Origin: Campylobacter concisus
Lineage (GTDB): Bacteria > Campylobacterota > Campylobacteria > Campylobacterales > Campylobacteraceae
Reading direction: 5' to 3'
Assembly (NCBI RefSeq): GCF_003048595.2
Contig: NZ_CP049270.1
Location: forward strand, 992,001-1,056,000
Length of the DNA: 64,000 nucleotides
Part shown: piece by piece, positions 1 to 9,748 of the stretch
How positions within the stretch are numbered: the stretch's first letter is position 1
How the letters are laid out: every line of letters starts with the position of its first letter
Notes under the pieces: model-generated
Databases searched by the model: none
Told to the model about the DNA's origin: nothing
Seen by the model: the letters and a program-made list of their open reading frames with translations, nothing else
Program-made: the position numbers and the translations under genes

Positions 1-1677
1 TAATATCATATTATAAATCGCAGCTCCAGCTGGAACCATAGGAAGCACATCCTCAAAGCGGTCGATCCTAACGTCGATCATCGCTGATTTTTTGCTATCG
101 ATCGCTTCTTTTAAAGCCTTTCTAAACTCATCCTTACTCTTGCAAACAAAGCCAACTCCGCCAAATCCTTCAGCGATCTTTACAAAATCAGGCTGCAAGC
201 TAAGATCAGTCGATGAGTAGCGTTTTTCATAAAAAAATGTCTGCCACTGGCGCACCATGCCCAAGAAGTTGTTGTTTAAAATGATGTTTATAACAGGCAT
301 ATTTATCTCATGAGCCGTCATTAACTCTTGGATATTCATAAGTATTGAGCCATCGCCTGTAAAATTTATAACAAGATTGTCTGGTTTTGCACATTTTGCG
401 CCGATCGCTGCAGGGAGGCCAAATCCCATTGTGCCAAGTCCGCCACTTGTAACAAGCTGTCTTGCTCGGTTAAACGGATAAAACTGCGCCACCCACATTT
501 GGTGCTGACCGACGTCTGTTGAGATTATCGCATCAGCTCCTGCTATCTTTGCGGTCTCTTTGATGACCCATTGTGGTTTTAAGACCTTGTCGCTATCTGT
601 GTAGCCAAGTGGATTTAGTTTAGAATATCTATCTAAAATTTCTCTCCAAGGTGCGTAGTTTTCAGGCTTTGCATTGACTTCTTCATAAAGCTCAGTTAGC
701 ACGTTTGTAAGATCACCAACTATCGGATAGTGAGCGTTTATAATCTTTGAGATAGAGCTTGGATCGATATCTATGTGAATTATCTTTGCATGTTTGGCAA
801 ACTCATCCGTCCTGCCAGTGATCCTGTCACAAAACCTAGCTCCAAGTGATATAAGAAGGTCGCACTCGCTAAGTGCCATATTTGAAGCGTAGCTACCATG
901 CATGCCTGCCATGCCTAAATTTAGCTCATCTTTTGCGTCAAGTACACCAAGAGCCATCAGTGTCTCAACCGCTGGGATGCCAGTTTTTTTCATAAATTTA
1001 CGTATGATCTCGCTTGCTCCAGATGCGACCGCACCACCACCGATGTAAAGAAGCGGCCTTTTAGCTTCATTTATCACAACTGCTGCTTTTTTTATCTGTT
1101 TTGAGTTGCCCTTATAGGTCGGTTTGTAACTTGGAATAGAAATTTCTTTTGGATAGACAAAGTCGCCAAGTCTTGATGTGATATTTTTTGGGATATCGAT
1201 ATGAACTGGTCCTGGACGGCCTGATCTTGCGATGTAAAAAGCCTCTTTTATGATGCGAGGTAGCTCTTCAACGCTATTAACTAAAAAGTTGTGTTTGACA
1301 CAGGGGCGTGAAATGCCAACTGCATCGATCTCTTGAAAAGCATCTGTACCGATCATAAATGTTGGTACTTGACCACTTATAAGCACGATCGGAATACTAT
1401 CACTATAAGCTGTTGCAAGGCCAGTGACAGCATTTGTAAAGCCGGGGCCACTTGTCACAAAAGCAACGCCAACTTTACCACTAACTCTAGCGTATCCATC
1501 GGCCGCATGAACGGCTGCTTGCTCGTGGCGAACCAAAACGTGTTTAAAATAAGTCTGCTTGTATGTTTCGTCGTAGATATTTAAAGCTGCACCGCCAGGA
1601 TAGCCAAAAACTATCTCAACGCCCTCTTCGTGCAAGGCCTCGCTTATCATCTGTGAACCAGAAATCTGTTTTATCAT
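1..1677 (-). CDS. ilvB: Acetolactate synthase large subunit (3' end cut by window edge)
   Basis: This is the catalytic, ThDP-dependent subunit that condenses two pyruvates, or pyruvate and 2-oxobutyrate, in the first shared step of branched-chain amino acid synthesis. About 559 residues are visible, so only a few C-terminal residues should be missing. The N-terminal PYR domain carries FGYPGG and RHEQAA, whose Glu activates the cofactor. The C-terminal PP domain carries GTMGFGLPAAIG and the Mg/ThDP motif GDGS-x(n)-NN. The start ATG at 1677 follows a purine-rich stretch and a TATAAT box. The small regulatory subunit is not visible and probably lies to the left of the window. Confidence 0.95.
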   Translation of the reverse strand, partial: MIKQISGSQMISEALHEEGVEIVFGYPGGAALNIYDETYKQTYFKHVLVRHEQAAVHAADGYARVSGKVGVAFVTSGPGFTNAVTGLATAYSDSIPIVLISGQVPTFMIGTDAFQEIDAVGISRPCVKHNFLVNSVEELPRIIKEAFYIARSGRPGPVHIDIPKNITSRLGDFVYPKEISIPSYKPTYKGNSKQIKKAAVVINEAKRPLLYIGGGAVASGASEIIRKFMKKTGIPAVETLMALGVLDAKDELNLGMAGMHGSYASNMALSECDLLISLGARFCDRITGRTDEFAKHAKIIHIDIDPSSISKIINAHYPIVGDLTNVLTELYEEVNAKPENYAPWREILDRYSKLNPLGYTDSDKVLKPQWVIKETAKIAGADAIISTDVGQHQMWVAQFYPFNRARQLVTSGGLGTMGFGLPAAIGAKCAKPDNLVINFTGDGSILMNIQELMTAHEINMPVINIILNNNFLGMVRQWQTFFYEKRYSSTDLSLQPDFVKIAEGFGGVGFVCKSKDEFRKALKEAIDSKKSAMIDVRIDRFEDVLPMVPAGAAIYNMIL

Positions 1678-1700
1678 CACTTTAGCCTTTTGATAAATTT

Positions 1701-1713
1701 ATCGCAGATTATA
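1701..1713 (-). promoter_or_regulatory. Sigma-70 -10 box for ilvB
   Basis: Read on the minus strand, GGGATATAAT carries a perfect TATAAT (1713 to 1708) about 30 bases before the ilvB start. There is no good -35, which is usual in Campylobacter. The leader would be only about 24 nt, too short for an attenuator. The remaining intergenic bases up to 1917 are AT-rich and show nothing else. Confidence 0.5.
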
Positions 1714-1917
1714 TCCCAAAGCATTTTAAATCCATTTTAACTTTCTAGCGAAATTTAGGTATTGCTTTGATTTCCTTGAAAAATTTTTAACTAGTTTAGA
1801 AGAATAATACAAAATATTTTACATAAAATTAAACATATTATTTTTAGTAAAATTAATAAATTTAAGTGAGCAAAGGCTATAAAATTTTAAGAGCTAAAAC
1901 TCATTTGTATAAATTCT

Positions 1918-1946
1918 AGGCTTAATTTTTTAATTAAAATAAGCCT
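1918..1946 (-). terminator. Hairpin at the end of the mnmH cluster
   Basis: AGGCTTA (1918-1924) pairs with TAAGCCT (1940-1946) around an AT-rich loop that can extend the stem. It overlaps the mnmH stop codon. The following T tract is poor, so it may act as a weak terminator or an RNA-stabilising 3' end. Confidence 0.4.
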
Positions 1947-2952
1947 AAAATTTTGCTTCATTTTTTATATTATTTAGCTTTTTAACGGCCTCGTCAAAGT
2001 TATCAGAATTTATAAAAACATTAATATTTTCATTTTTCTTATAGACTTTATCGTAGTATTTTGTGAGTAAAATTTCAGCTACTTTAGCAATATCATTTTC
2101 ATTAAATTTAACCACAGCTTCATCTCTAGCTTTTTTATCGATAAATGGCGAAATTTTCTTCATACATTCGTCAAAAAAGGCTTTATCCACACTTTTATAG
2201 TCATCTACTATACAAGAAATTCTTTTTTCTAAACTTGCGCTCACTTCGACATTTATGCCACTACGCATCGCATCATAAAGGCTCTTTGGCAAGCTTAATG
2301 AGCCTATTCTTCTACTTTCGCCCTCAATAAAGCAAATTTTATCTTTTAGCGTTATGAGCTTTTCAAACAACGCATCTTCAAAGCTTTTTTGGCTTGGCTG
2401 CGCGCCATTTATCGCCCCAAAGACAGAGCCTAAATGATTTGCCATAGCTTCAAGGTCTATTGACGGGCTTAGAGACCTTATGAGCTTACTTTTATAGCAG
2501 CCAGTATTTCCAAAAAGAGTGATAAATTTTGTACTTAAAGGTCGATTTAGAAATTCTAAAACATGATTTCTATAAGCTTTATAGCCACCACTAAGCCTAA
2601 AAACTCTATATCCTATCATGCTTAGAACATAGCCAATAGAATTTGATCTAAGCCCGCCTTTAGCGCAGTAGATGCCAATAGCTGAACCAACCTTGGCTCT
2701 TTTATAAACCTCATCAATGATATTTTGTAAATTTTTGCAGATATATTTTGCGCCAAGGCTCTTTGCTAGGGATCTATCGCTTTTATAGAGTGTGCCTACC
2801 TCTTTATGTTCTGCATCATTTAAAGCGTATAAATTTATAGCATCTTTTATGTGTGAATATAAAAATTCATGCGGCGATCTTGCGTCTATTAAAATTTCAA
2901 AAGAGCTTCTTTTCTCTAGCCACTGCTCTACATCAAGCTCAAATAACGGCAC
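1945..2952 (-). CDS. mnmH: tRNA 2-selenouridine synthase (rhodanese / P-loop)
   Basis: MnmH (SelU/YbbB) replaces sulfur with selenium at the wobble 2-thiouridine of certain tRNAs, using selenophosphate and a geranylated intermediate. It has 335 residues. The N-terminal rhodanese domain has the active-site Cys96 in CAKGGLRS. The C-terminal part has the family motif DLEAMANHLGSVFG. The P-loop at 148-155 reads GNTGCYKS, with Tyr153 where the Walker A glycine is expected. It overlaps the HIT gene by 14 bp and is the last gene of a long minus-strand cluster, the same end position I recall in C. jejuni. Confidence 0.9.
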   Translation of the reverse strand: MPLFELDVEQWLEKRSSFEILIDARSPHEFLYSHIKDAINLYALNDAEHKEVGTLYKSDRSLAKSLGAKYICKNLQNIIDEVYKRAKVGSAIGIYCAKGGLRSNSIGYVLSMIGYRVFRLSGGYKAYRNHVLEFLNRPLSTKFITLFGNTGCYKSKLIRSLSPSIDLEAMANHLGSVFGAINGAQPSQKSFEDALFEKLITLKDKICFIEGESRRIGSLSLPKSLYDAMRSGINVEVSASLEKRISCIVDDYKSVDKAFFDECMKKISPFIDKKARDEAVVKFNENDIAKVAEILLTKYYDKVYKKNENINVFINSDNFDEAVKKLNNIKNEAKF

Positions 2953-3421
2953 TAAATGCCTTTTTTAGTTTCTCAAAAAGTGGATGAAATGGCGTGCCAT
3001 TTACTCTCACATCAGAGATGGTGGTTATAAAATTTGTATCCCCGCTCCACCTTGGCACAAGGTGATAATGCACATGCTCAGCTATGCCAGCTCCTGCTGC
3101 TTTGCCTAAATTCATACCTATATTCACGCCATTGGCATAAAGCTCTTTTTTTAAAATTTCAACTCCAAGCCTTACAAATTTACTCATCTCAAACCAAGTC
3201 TGCTCATCAAGCTCTTCGATCTTGTCGGTATGCTGATTTGGTATTATCATAAAATGACCTGGAGAATACGGATATAAATTCATAATCCCAAAACAATGTT
3301 TAGCTCGAAAAAGTACGCCGTTTTTCTCATCATCATTTGAGTTTATAACATCACAAAAAACACAGCTATCTTTTTTAGCGCTAAAGTATTCGCTTCTCCA
3401 AGGGGCACAAAGGTGCTGCAT
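2939..3421 (-). CDS. HIT family hydrolase
   Basis: A histidine-triad protein of 160 residues, expected to be a cytoplasmic nucleotide hydrolase or transferase acting on AMP-type substrates. The triad H116-x-H118-x-H120 (EHVHYHLVP) is intact. An N-terminal CVFC (20-23) pairs with a later His/Cys region as in the zinc-binding HIT subgroup. Its stop overlaps the mnmH start and its start abuts the trpC stop, so it is co-transcribed. The physiological substrate cannot be read from the sequence. Confidence 0.88.
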   Translation of the reverse strand: MQHLCAPWRSEYFSAKKDSCVFCDVINSNDDEKNGVLFRAKHCFGIMNLYPYSPGHFMIIPNQHTDKIEELDEQTWFEMSKFVRLGVEILKKELYANGVNIGMNLGKAAGAGIAEHVHYHLVPRWSGDTNFITTISDVRVNGTPFHPLFEKLKKAFSAVI

Positions 3422-4206
3422 TACTCGCCCTCCTTTATCTTTTTGACGGCATTTTTTATATCGTCTTGCCTCATAAAATGCTCTCCTATCAAGAAAGCAT
3501 CTACGCCTATTTTGCTTAGCTGCCTAAGCTGTTCATGCTCGTAAAGACCACTTTCAGCTACTATTATCTTGCCATTTGGCAAAAGTGGTATGAGCTTCTC
3601 ACAAAGGCTCATATCCATCGTAAAATCATCTAAATTTCTGTGATTTATGCCTATTATATTTGCTCCTGCAAAGATAGCCTTTTTCACATCACTCGCGTCG
3701 TGAGTTTCAACCAAAACTTCAAGCCCTAAGTGATGAGCGTAGTCTAAAAGCTCTTTTAGCTCATTTAGAGTTAACGCTTTTGCGATGAGCAAGATAAAAT
3801 CTGCCCCGTAAACAAGAGCTTCAAGAATTTGATACTTGTCAACGATAAAATCTTTTCTAAGGATCGGCCTTGATGCATAGCGCCTAACTTGAGTGATATA
3901 CTCGATGCTACCTTTAAACCAATGTGGCTCAGTTAAAATACTAAAGGCATTTGCGTATGGCTCGTATTCCTGAGCGATTTTTATAGGCTCAAAGTCTTCT
4001 CTTATCACACCCTTACTTGGGCTTGCTTTTTTGATCTCTGCTATGATTTTTATAGGCTCATTTTGACTTGCTCTAAGTGCATTTAAAACATCTCTTGGCA
4101 CGTATGGATTATACGCGAGCGAGCGACCAAGCCACTCCTCAGGGAAGTCTGCTTTTCTTTTTTCAAGATCATCTTTAGTTTTTTTAATTATCTCATCAAG
4201 TATCAT
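3421..4206 (-). CDS. trpC: Indole-3-glycerol phosphate synthase
   Basis: TrpC closes the indole ring of CdRP in tryptophan synthesis. The 261 residues form a single TIM barrel, not fused to TrpF. Family motifs are [11 protein letters not shown] (56-66), RKDF, GINHRNL and AESG near the end. It sits alone, away from other trp genes, inside a cluster of unrelated housekeeping genes. It overlaps the upstream TPR gene by 4 bp (ATGA), suggesting translational coupling. No trp attenuator is visible because the gene is internal to the transcript. Confidence 0.96.
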   Translation of the reverse strand: MILDEIIKKTKDDLEKRKADFPEEWLGRSLAYNPYVPRDVLNALRASQNEPIKIIAEIKKASPSKGVIREDFEPIKIAQEYEPYANAFSILTEPHWFKGSIEYITQVRRYASRPILRKDFIVDKYQILEALVYGADFILLIAKALTLNELKELLDYAHHLGLEVLVETHDASDVKKAIFAGANIIGINHRNLDDFTMDMSLCEKLIPLLPNGKIIVAESGLYEHEQLRQLSKIGVDAFLIGEHFMRQDDIKNAVKKIKEGE

Positions 4207-5468
4207 TTTTTAAGCCTTTTGTTTAGATTTATTATACAGCGCTCTATTAGGTGCAAATGCTCTTTTGCCTCTTTTGAAGTCCTAAAATCAATATCTTTCA
4301 TCGCGTGCTGCATAATGCTTTTTGCCTTTTTGCACTCACCAAGCTTAAAATATCCCCACGCTAGCGAATCCTCATAATAAGGCGACTCAGGCGAGATGGC
4401 AAGCGCCTTTTGCACAAGCTCTATACCCTTTCTAGGATCAATATCATGATCTATCAGCAAGTAGCCATAATAGTTAAAAAACATATCATTTTCTAGTTTT
4501 GGCACACTAGCTTCAAATTTATCTAAAATTTCAGCCATTTTTTGTTCGTTCAAGGCATCTTTATTCATCTCGTATTCGTAAATCGCGGCTTTTGCTAAAA
4601 AATTTAAATCCCTGCTATCATTATAAATTTTAACAGCAAGTATGTATGCGTCACCAAAATTACTAGTCGCCGCATAAAGATCCATAAGAGCTATATCGTT
4701 GTAGCTATATTTTTTTAAAATTTCAATTGCTGCTTTGTAATTTTTATCATAGATAAAAAACTGCACGATCTTATCAATATACGAAGTATCGTGATTTAGC
4801 TCATAAAGCTCTTCAAAGAGTTCGATCACTTTTGGGAAATTTCTTTGCTGGGAGTAAATTTCAGCCAAAAGCTCGCAAGTCTTTAGCGTGCAGCCTTGTT
4901 CATCTCTAAATTTTTCAAGATATTTTGTAGCGTCTTTTATCTTATCCATACGATTTATCAAAATATCAACGATACGGAGCAAGTTTTCTTCTTCTTGCTT
5001 TAGTGAGTATGCCTCTTCAAAGTATTTTAGTGCAGTCGTTGTTTCATTTTGCATCATACAAATTGTGCCAAGCATGAGTAAATTTTGGGCATTTGGCTCT
5101 TTTGTAGCAAGCTCTTGCATTAAACTTTTAGCCTCATTTAGCTTTGAAAGATTTACTAAATTTGCCACCTTTATACGGATAAAATCGCTATCGTCTTTTA
5201 AGCTTTTTTCGCCTTCACTTATCAAAGTGTCTAAATTTTCATTTTTTGTAGCAAAGGCGAGTTTGATCGCCTCTTTTAAATAAGCTTTTTGATTTGTATC
5301 TTTAAAAATGTTTGAGTAAGCTTGAATGCTAGCATTCACATCTCCGCTATCTTGAAACAATAAAGCCTGCATTAGACGTAAATTTATACTTTTATTATCG
5401 TCAGCCAAAAGTAGCTGCGAGTTAAAAAATATGCTCATAAAAAATACTAAAATTTTACGCCAATACAT
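4203..5468 (-). CDS. Exported tetratricopeptide-repeat protein
   Basis: A 421-residue protein with an N-terminal hydrophobic segment (about residues 5-21, followed by LLADD) that looks like a signal peptide, then helical repeats typical of TPR/Sel-like scaffolds over most of its length. The last repeats (around 345-385) are the most canonical, with the pattern [17 protein letters not shown]. The position before trpC matches a C. jejuni protein annotated as a TPR lipoprotein, but no clean lipobox Cys is seen here. It is probably a periplasmic or envelope scaffold; partners are unknown. Confidence 0.8.
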   Translation of the reverse strand: MYWRKILVFFMSIFFNSQLLLADDNKSINLRLMQALLFQDSGDVNASIQAYSNIFKDTNQKAYLKEAIKLAFATKNENLDTLISEGEKSLKDDSDFIRIKVANLVNLSKLNEAKSLMQELATKEPNAQNLLMLGTICMMQNETTTALKYFEEAYSLKQEEENLLRIVDILINRMDKIKDATKYLEKFRDEQGCTLKTCELLAEIYSQQRNFPKVIELFEELYELNHDTSYIDKIVQFFIYDKNYKAAIEILKKYSYNDIALMDLYAATSNFGDAYILAVKIYNDSRDLNFLAKAAIYEYEMNKDALNEQKMAEILDKFEASVPKLENDMFFNYYGYLLIDHDIDPRKGIELVQKALAISPESPYYEDSLAWGYFKLGECKKAKSIMQHAMKDIDFRTSKEAKEHLHLIERCIINLNKRLKK

Positions 5469-5812
5469 TCTGCTTTTAGCTCCTTTAAATTTTTTTTAAA
5501 ATAATTCCAAAACGGAAAAGTCCTACATTGCTGTGGCCTTAGCTCATAAACTGAGCAGTTTTTATTTTTTTCATCAAAAAATACACAAGCAAAGCCATCT
5601 TCATAAGGCTTCTCTTTTATGCTACACCTTAGCCCAACTCTTATTAAAAACTGCTTTTCAAACTCATCTTTACTCATATGAAATGCGGTGCAAAATTTTG
5701 AAATTTCTTCTTCATTTATCCAGATGTAGCCACTCTCTCCAGTGCAACACTTACCGCCACAGCTCTCGCAAAAGCTGGCATCAAACTCATAATTAAAGCC
5801 TTGCACCCTCAC
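5447..5812 (-). CDS. YkgJ-family cysteine-cluster protein
   Basis: A 121-residue protein with the YkgJ/CxxC(x)nCC pattern: C15, C18, C22 and C23 near the start, a central Cys in LRCSI, then CVFF, NCSVYELRPQQCR at the C-terminal side. Such clusters are thought to bind zinc or an iron-sulfur centre. It overlaps the neighbouring genes by 22 bp and 4 bp, so it is embedded in the operon. Its molecular function is not established. Confidence 0.82.
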   Translation of the reverse strand: MRVQGFNYEFDASFCESCGGKCCTGESGYIWINEEEISKFCTAFHMSKDEFEKQFLIRVGLRCSIKEKPYEDGFACVFFDEKNKNCSVYELRPQQCRTFPFWNYFKKNLKELKAECIGVKF

Positions 5813-6516
5813 GCTAGCTCCTGATAATCGACGCTATTTGTATCAGCTTTTTTAAAAATTTCAATCGCCTCTTTTGTATGTGAGCCATTTTTACTCATCA
5901 CTAAAGGCGGCAAAATTTTTAGCTTTGAGTTTGAATTATTTCTTACCTCAAATAAGGCCAAATTTGCTGGTTTATCAGCCTTTGTATGAATAAATTTTAG
6001 GCTTACTAAATTTAGCTTAAACTCTTTTAGGCACGCTACAATCTGACCAAGATCATCAGGTGCATAGCAAAAAAATGCCCTTTTGTGAGGCTTTAAATTT
6101 AGACTTATACCTTTTATAAAGTATTTTAAATCCAAAGAGCTTGTGTATCTACTAGCCTTTATATGCTCATCTTCGCTTTGTTTCGTACCCTCGTGATAAA
6201 ATGGAGGATTTGATACGATGAGGTCAAATTTCTCGCTATCTTTAAATTTTGCAAAGTCAGTATTTATAATTTCTGCTTTCAGGTTATTTTGGCTGGCATT
6301 AAATTTAGAAATTTCACCATTTATCTGCAAGATATCAAGAGAACAAAGAGTCGCTTTTTCAAAGTCGCGTTTAAGCAAAAGCCCAAGTATCCCACATCCT
6401 GCGCCAACGTCTAAAATCCTACCTGAAAAATTTTTCAAACTTGATCTTATAAAATCATAAAGTACCAGCGTATCGCTGTTGTAGCGATAGCCACTTTTTA
6501 GCTGAGCCAAGATCAT
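5809..6516 (-). CDS. N6-adenine tRNA methyltransferase-like protein (TrmN6/YfiC type)
   Basis: A class I SAM-dependent methyltransferase of 235 residues. Motif I is DVGAGCG (36-42) and the catalytic NPPFY is at 103-107, the signature of amino-group methylation. The N-terminal YRYNSDTLVLYDF resembles TrmN6 enzymes that methylate A37 of tRNA-Val. The exact substrate is an inference from family likeness. It overlaps the coiled-coil gene upstream by 4 bp. Confidence 0.8.
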   Translation of the reverse strand: MILAQLKSGYRYNSDTLVLYDFIRSSLKNFSGRILDVGAGCGILGLLLKRDFEKATLCSLDILQINGEISKFNASQNNLKAEIINTDFAKFKDSEKFDLIVSNPPFYHEGTKQSEDEHIKASRYTSSLDLKYFIKGISLNLKPHKRAFFCYAPDDLGQIVACLKEFKLNLVSLKFIHTKADKPANLALFEVRNNSNSKLKILPPLVMSKNGSHTKEAIEIFKKADTNSVDYQELA

Positions 6517-8765
6517 CTATAAACCTTGATGATAAAGCCACGCGTGACATCTTTTACGATCACTTCGGAGCTAAAGCTGATCCTTGCAAAATCGCCAAAT
6601 TCCTCTTTTATAAGCTCAGCTGCTGCCTTTGCACGCTCTTTACCAACGCCGTAATTTACATAGTTATTTAGCCTGCCAAGATCATCTTTTTTGATACTTT
6701 GAGCTACATTTGATGGGATAACAAAATTTTTCTTATCTACGATCGGAATTATCTCATAAAGATAGTTTGAGTTAAATCTTTGCAAAAATTCGCTCACTCT
6801 ATTCTTGCACATCACGCTAATCTTATCTTTTGCGTCCATGTCATCACACTCAAGGCTAGAGATCAAAACTAGCTTTGTTGGCGTCTCTGGCTTAGTTGTC
6901 GCCTGTAAGATATTTTTTAAATTTACATTTTCATTTTCAAGCTCATCTTGCCTATTTAAATTTTGCTCGATATCTTTTTGAAGTTCGATGATCTTGGCAT
7001 TTACTGGACTTCCTTTTACGCTAGATGAGCTAAGTTCATTTATTTTAGAATTTAACCTCTCAATCGTCTTATTACTCTCATTTAACTTATGTTTTGCGCT
7101 TTCAAGCTCATTTTGTAAGCTTAGTAAATTTTTACCACCGCTTTTATTGCTATCAGCAAAAAGAGCCGACGTATCAGCTATCTTTTTTTGCAAAATATTT
7201 ATTTGCTGACGCAAAATTTCATAGTTTTGCATATCGATCTTTAGCGTCCTTTTTTGAGCTTCTAGCTCACTTTGCTTTGCTGCTAGCATTTGGCTTGTTT
7301 GCGTGAGATTATTTTCCAGCTCTTTTATCTTTTCATCTTTTAAGTTTATCTTTGCACCTAAATTTTTCAACTCGCTGTCATTTAACCCAAGCTTTTGGGT
7401 CTGCAAAGAGATAGTTTGATTTTGCTCAAACAAAGTTTTTAAAAATTTATTCGTCTTTGTATCAAGCGTCTTTAGCTCATCTCGTGTATTTTTAAGGCTC
7501 TCTTCACTTAAATTTAGCTTTTTATTTAGCTCACTTAAACTTGCATTTGCATCTAAATTTTGCTTCTCTAGCTTTTTATTTATCAAATTTACCCGTTCAA
7601 GCTCTTTTTTAAGCAAATTTATATTTTCATTTGCGAGTTTATTTTCCTGCTCGCTTTTAAGATTTTTTTCTTTTAAATCATTAAAACTTTTATGAAGTGC
7701 CGCAAGAGAGGCATTTAGCTCTAAATTTTTACCATTATAGTTTTCAACTGCCAAATCTTTTGAGTTTAAATTTTTCTTTATCTCATCAAGTTCATAAATT
7801 CTATCTTTTAAGGCAGTCTTGCTTGACTCAAGAGCCTCCTCAAGATCAATTATCTTATTTGCCTTTTTTGAAAGCTCATCCTCCATAGCACTCTTTTGCG
7901 TTTCAAAGCCGTCAGTTAGTGCATTTATCTCTTTTTCGTAGCTAAATTTTTGTGTATTAGCGTCATTTTTTGCTCGCTCGATCTCCTCTTTTAAAAGCAA
8001 AATTTCTTTTTTTTCGTTTTTATCTTTTTCATTTTGAGTATTTTCATACTCTTTTATTAGTGCGTCTTTTTGAGCCAGTGTCGTATTTAGCTCTATATTT
8101 TGCTCTTTTAAAGCCGTGTAATTTGCCTCAGCTGCCTCTTTAAATTTAGCAAAATTTGCTTCGATATCTTTTACCTTACTTTCATCGCCATTTTTTGCCT
8201 CATTTATCGCATTTTCAAGGTCTATTATCTTTTTTTCATAGGCTTTTGAGCTCTCTATCATATCAGCTTGAGCTTCATTTAGTCGTTTTGTGAGAGTTTG
8301 TATATTTTCAAAGTGTTGTGCTTCAAGCTCGCCAAGCGTCTTTTGATTTTTTTCAACTATCTCATTTTTTTCATTTTCGATATTTTTTTTCATCTCTGAA
8401 ATTTTGCTTATAAAGTCTAAATTCTTCTCGCTGATATCGACATTATCAGTAGCTAAAATTTTATTTTTTTTACTTAGCTCACGAACTTGTTCTTGAAGTT
8501 CATTTACATCATTTGATAAATTTTGATCGTTCGTTTCAGTAAAATTTTGGATATAGCTTTTTGGAGTTATATATCCGCCATATTCGTAAAGATCGTCTTT
8601 GCTGATGTACTTTTGTCTCTCTTCTTCTGGCAAATTGTCAAAATTTATAGAATAAATCGTTTGATTAGTATCTTTTGGTGTCTCATCTTCTTTTGGAGAT
8701 TTAAAAAACGATAGGCAAAAGCCAACTATCAAACAAAAAATAGCTAGTAAAATTTTATTTATCAA
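6513..8765 (-). CDS. Membrane-anchored long coiled-coil protein with OmpA-like C-terminus
   Basis: A 750-residue protein with one N-terminal transmembrane segment (about residues 3-22), a short linker, roughly 500 residues of Lys/Glu-rich heptad coiled coil (about 80-630), and a globular C-terminal region of about 110 residues. The end (NYGVGKERAKAAAELIKEEF) resembles the RAxAVxxxL helix of OmpA/MotB peptidoglycan-binding domains. Homologues have been called 'vesicle transport' proteins only because of coiled-coil similarity. I infer an inner-membrane rod reaching into the periplasm. It lies 2 bp from the downstream reading frame of the flavoprotein cluster. Confidence 0.7.
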   Translation of the reverse strand: MINKILLAIFCLIVGFCLSFFKSPKEDETPKDTNQTIYSINFDNLPEEERQKYISKDDLYEYGGYITPKSYIQNFTETNDQNLSNDVNELQEQVRELSKKNKILATDNVDISEKNLDFISKISEMKKNIENEKNEIVEKNQKTLGELEAQHFENIQTLTKRLNEAQADMIESSKAYEKKIIDLENAINEAKNGDESKVKDIEANFAKFKEAAEANYTALKEQNIELNTTLAQKDALIKEYENTQNEKDKNEKKEILLLKEEIERAKNDANTQKFSYEKEINALTDGFETQKSAMEDELSKKANKIIDLEEALESSKTALKDRIYELDEIKKNLNSKDLAVENYNGKNLELNASLAALHKSFNDLKEKNLKSEQENKLANENINLLKKELERVNLINKKLEKQNLDANASLSELNKKLNLSEESLKNTRDELKTLDTKTNKFLKTLFEQNQTISLQTQKLGLNDSELKNLGAKINLKDEKIKELENNLTQTSQMLAAKQSELEAQKRTLKIDMQNYEILRQQINILQKKIADTSALFADSNKSGGKNLLSLQNELESAKHKLNESNKTIERLNSKINELSSSSVKGSPVNAKIIELQKDIEQNLNRQDELENENVNLKNILQATTKPETPTKLVLISSLECDDMDAKDKISVMCKNRVSEFLQRFNSNYLYEIIPIVDKKNFVIPSNVAQSIKKDDLGRLNNYVNYGVGKERAKAAAELIKEEFGDFARISFSSEVIVKDVTRGFIIKVYR

Positions 8766-8767
8766 GC

Positions 8768-9724
8768 TTATGCCTTGCCCTTTAAAATGTCTTTTATGAC
8801 GTGATGAGCGTGATTTAGAGCAACGACTATTGAGCCGCCATTTTTTAGCACGATGTCACCGCCTACATAAAGTCCTGGCACGCTACTTTGGTAGTTACTA
8901 TCAACTATTGGAGTGCCTTTTTCATCAATTTTTATCTGACATTTTTGTAAAAAATCAACCGGACTTGAGCCACCTATTGCATAGACAACTCTGTCATAAA
9001 CGCGAATTTTGCCATTTTCGTAATGCACTCTAACTTTGCCTGATTCGTTATCTATCTCTTTTATATCGTGATTTAGCCTAACTTTTATCTTACCGTGCTT
9101 TTCTAGCTCCCAAAGCGCGCTTAAATTTGTCTCATTTACACGGCTAAAATTATCTTTTCTATAAGCGATTGTGGTTTTATTGTATTGGCAAAGCTCGATC
9201 GCATACTCAACTGCTGAGTTTCCGCCACCTACGACAAGCACCTTTTCGCCGTTTGTACAGCTATCAAGGTTAAAATTTACAACCGAGTTTAGTGAAGGTG
9301 GGATTTTATAATCAGGCTTATTTGGTCGTCCCATTTTGCCAATTGATATCATCACATTTTTAGCTTCATAGACGGCTTTTGAGGTAGTTACTTTAAAAAT
9401 TTCTCCATCTTTTTTCACGCTCTCTACTTCAGAATTAAAAAAAGCTTCAATCTTTTCAGTATCAAGTAGCTTATCAAAATAATCAAGCGTACTCTCTTTC
9501 GTGCCATCTTCAAACGAAACTACACCATGTATTGTACTATCTTGCCCTTTATACTCTTTATCTACGCGTTTATTATCTTTATAAAATTTTCTTATCGTTT
9601 GGCTGTGATTATCGCCTTTTTCAAGAAGCAAAACGTTGTTTAAGCCATTTCGTTTTGCCTCGACTACGCTAGCAATTCCACAAGGTCCGCCACCAACAAC
9701 AATTAGATCATAAACATTTACCAT
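8768..9724 (-). CDS. FAD/NAD(P)-dependent oxidoreductase (YpdA / thioredoxin-reductase-like fold)
   Basis: A 318-residue two-dinucleotide-domain flavoprotein. The N-terminal FAD motif is VVGGGPCGIA and the second Rossmann motif VVGGGNSAVEYA is near residue 163. A C-terminal GLYVGGD binds FAD. There is no CxxC redox pair, so it is not a thioredoxin reductase; it resembles YpdA-type proteins that reduce low-molecular-weight disulfides. The ATG at 9724 is preferred over a TTG 12 bases upstream because GGAG lies six bases before it. Confidence 0.8.
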   Translation of the reverse strand: MVNVYDLIVVGGGPCGIASVVEAKRNGLNNVLLLEKGDNHSQTIRKFYKDNKRVDKEYKGQDSTIHGVVSFEDGTKESTLDYFDKLLDTEKIEAFFNSEVESVKKDGEIFKVTTSKAVYEAKNVMISIGKMGRPNKPDYKIPPSLNSVVNFNLDSCTNGEKVLVVGGGNSAVEYAIELCQYNKTTIAYRKDNFSRVNETNLSALWELEKHGKIKVRLNHDIKEIDNESGKVRVHYENGKIRVYDRVVYAIGGSSPVDFLQKCQIKIDEKGTPIVDSNYQSSVPGLYVGGDIVLKNGGSIVVALNHAHHVIKDILKGKA

Positions 9725-9748
9725 CTTCTTCTCCAAATTTTATAAATT

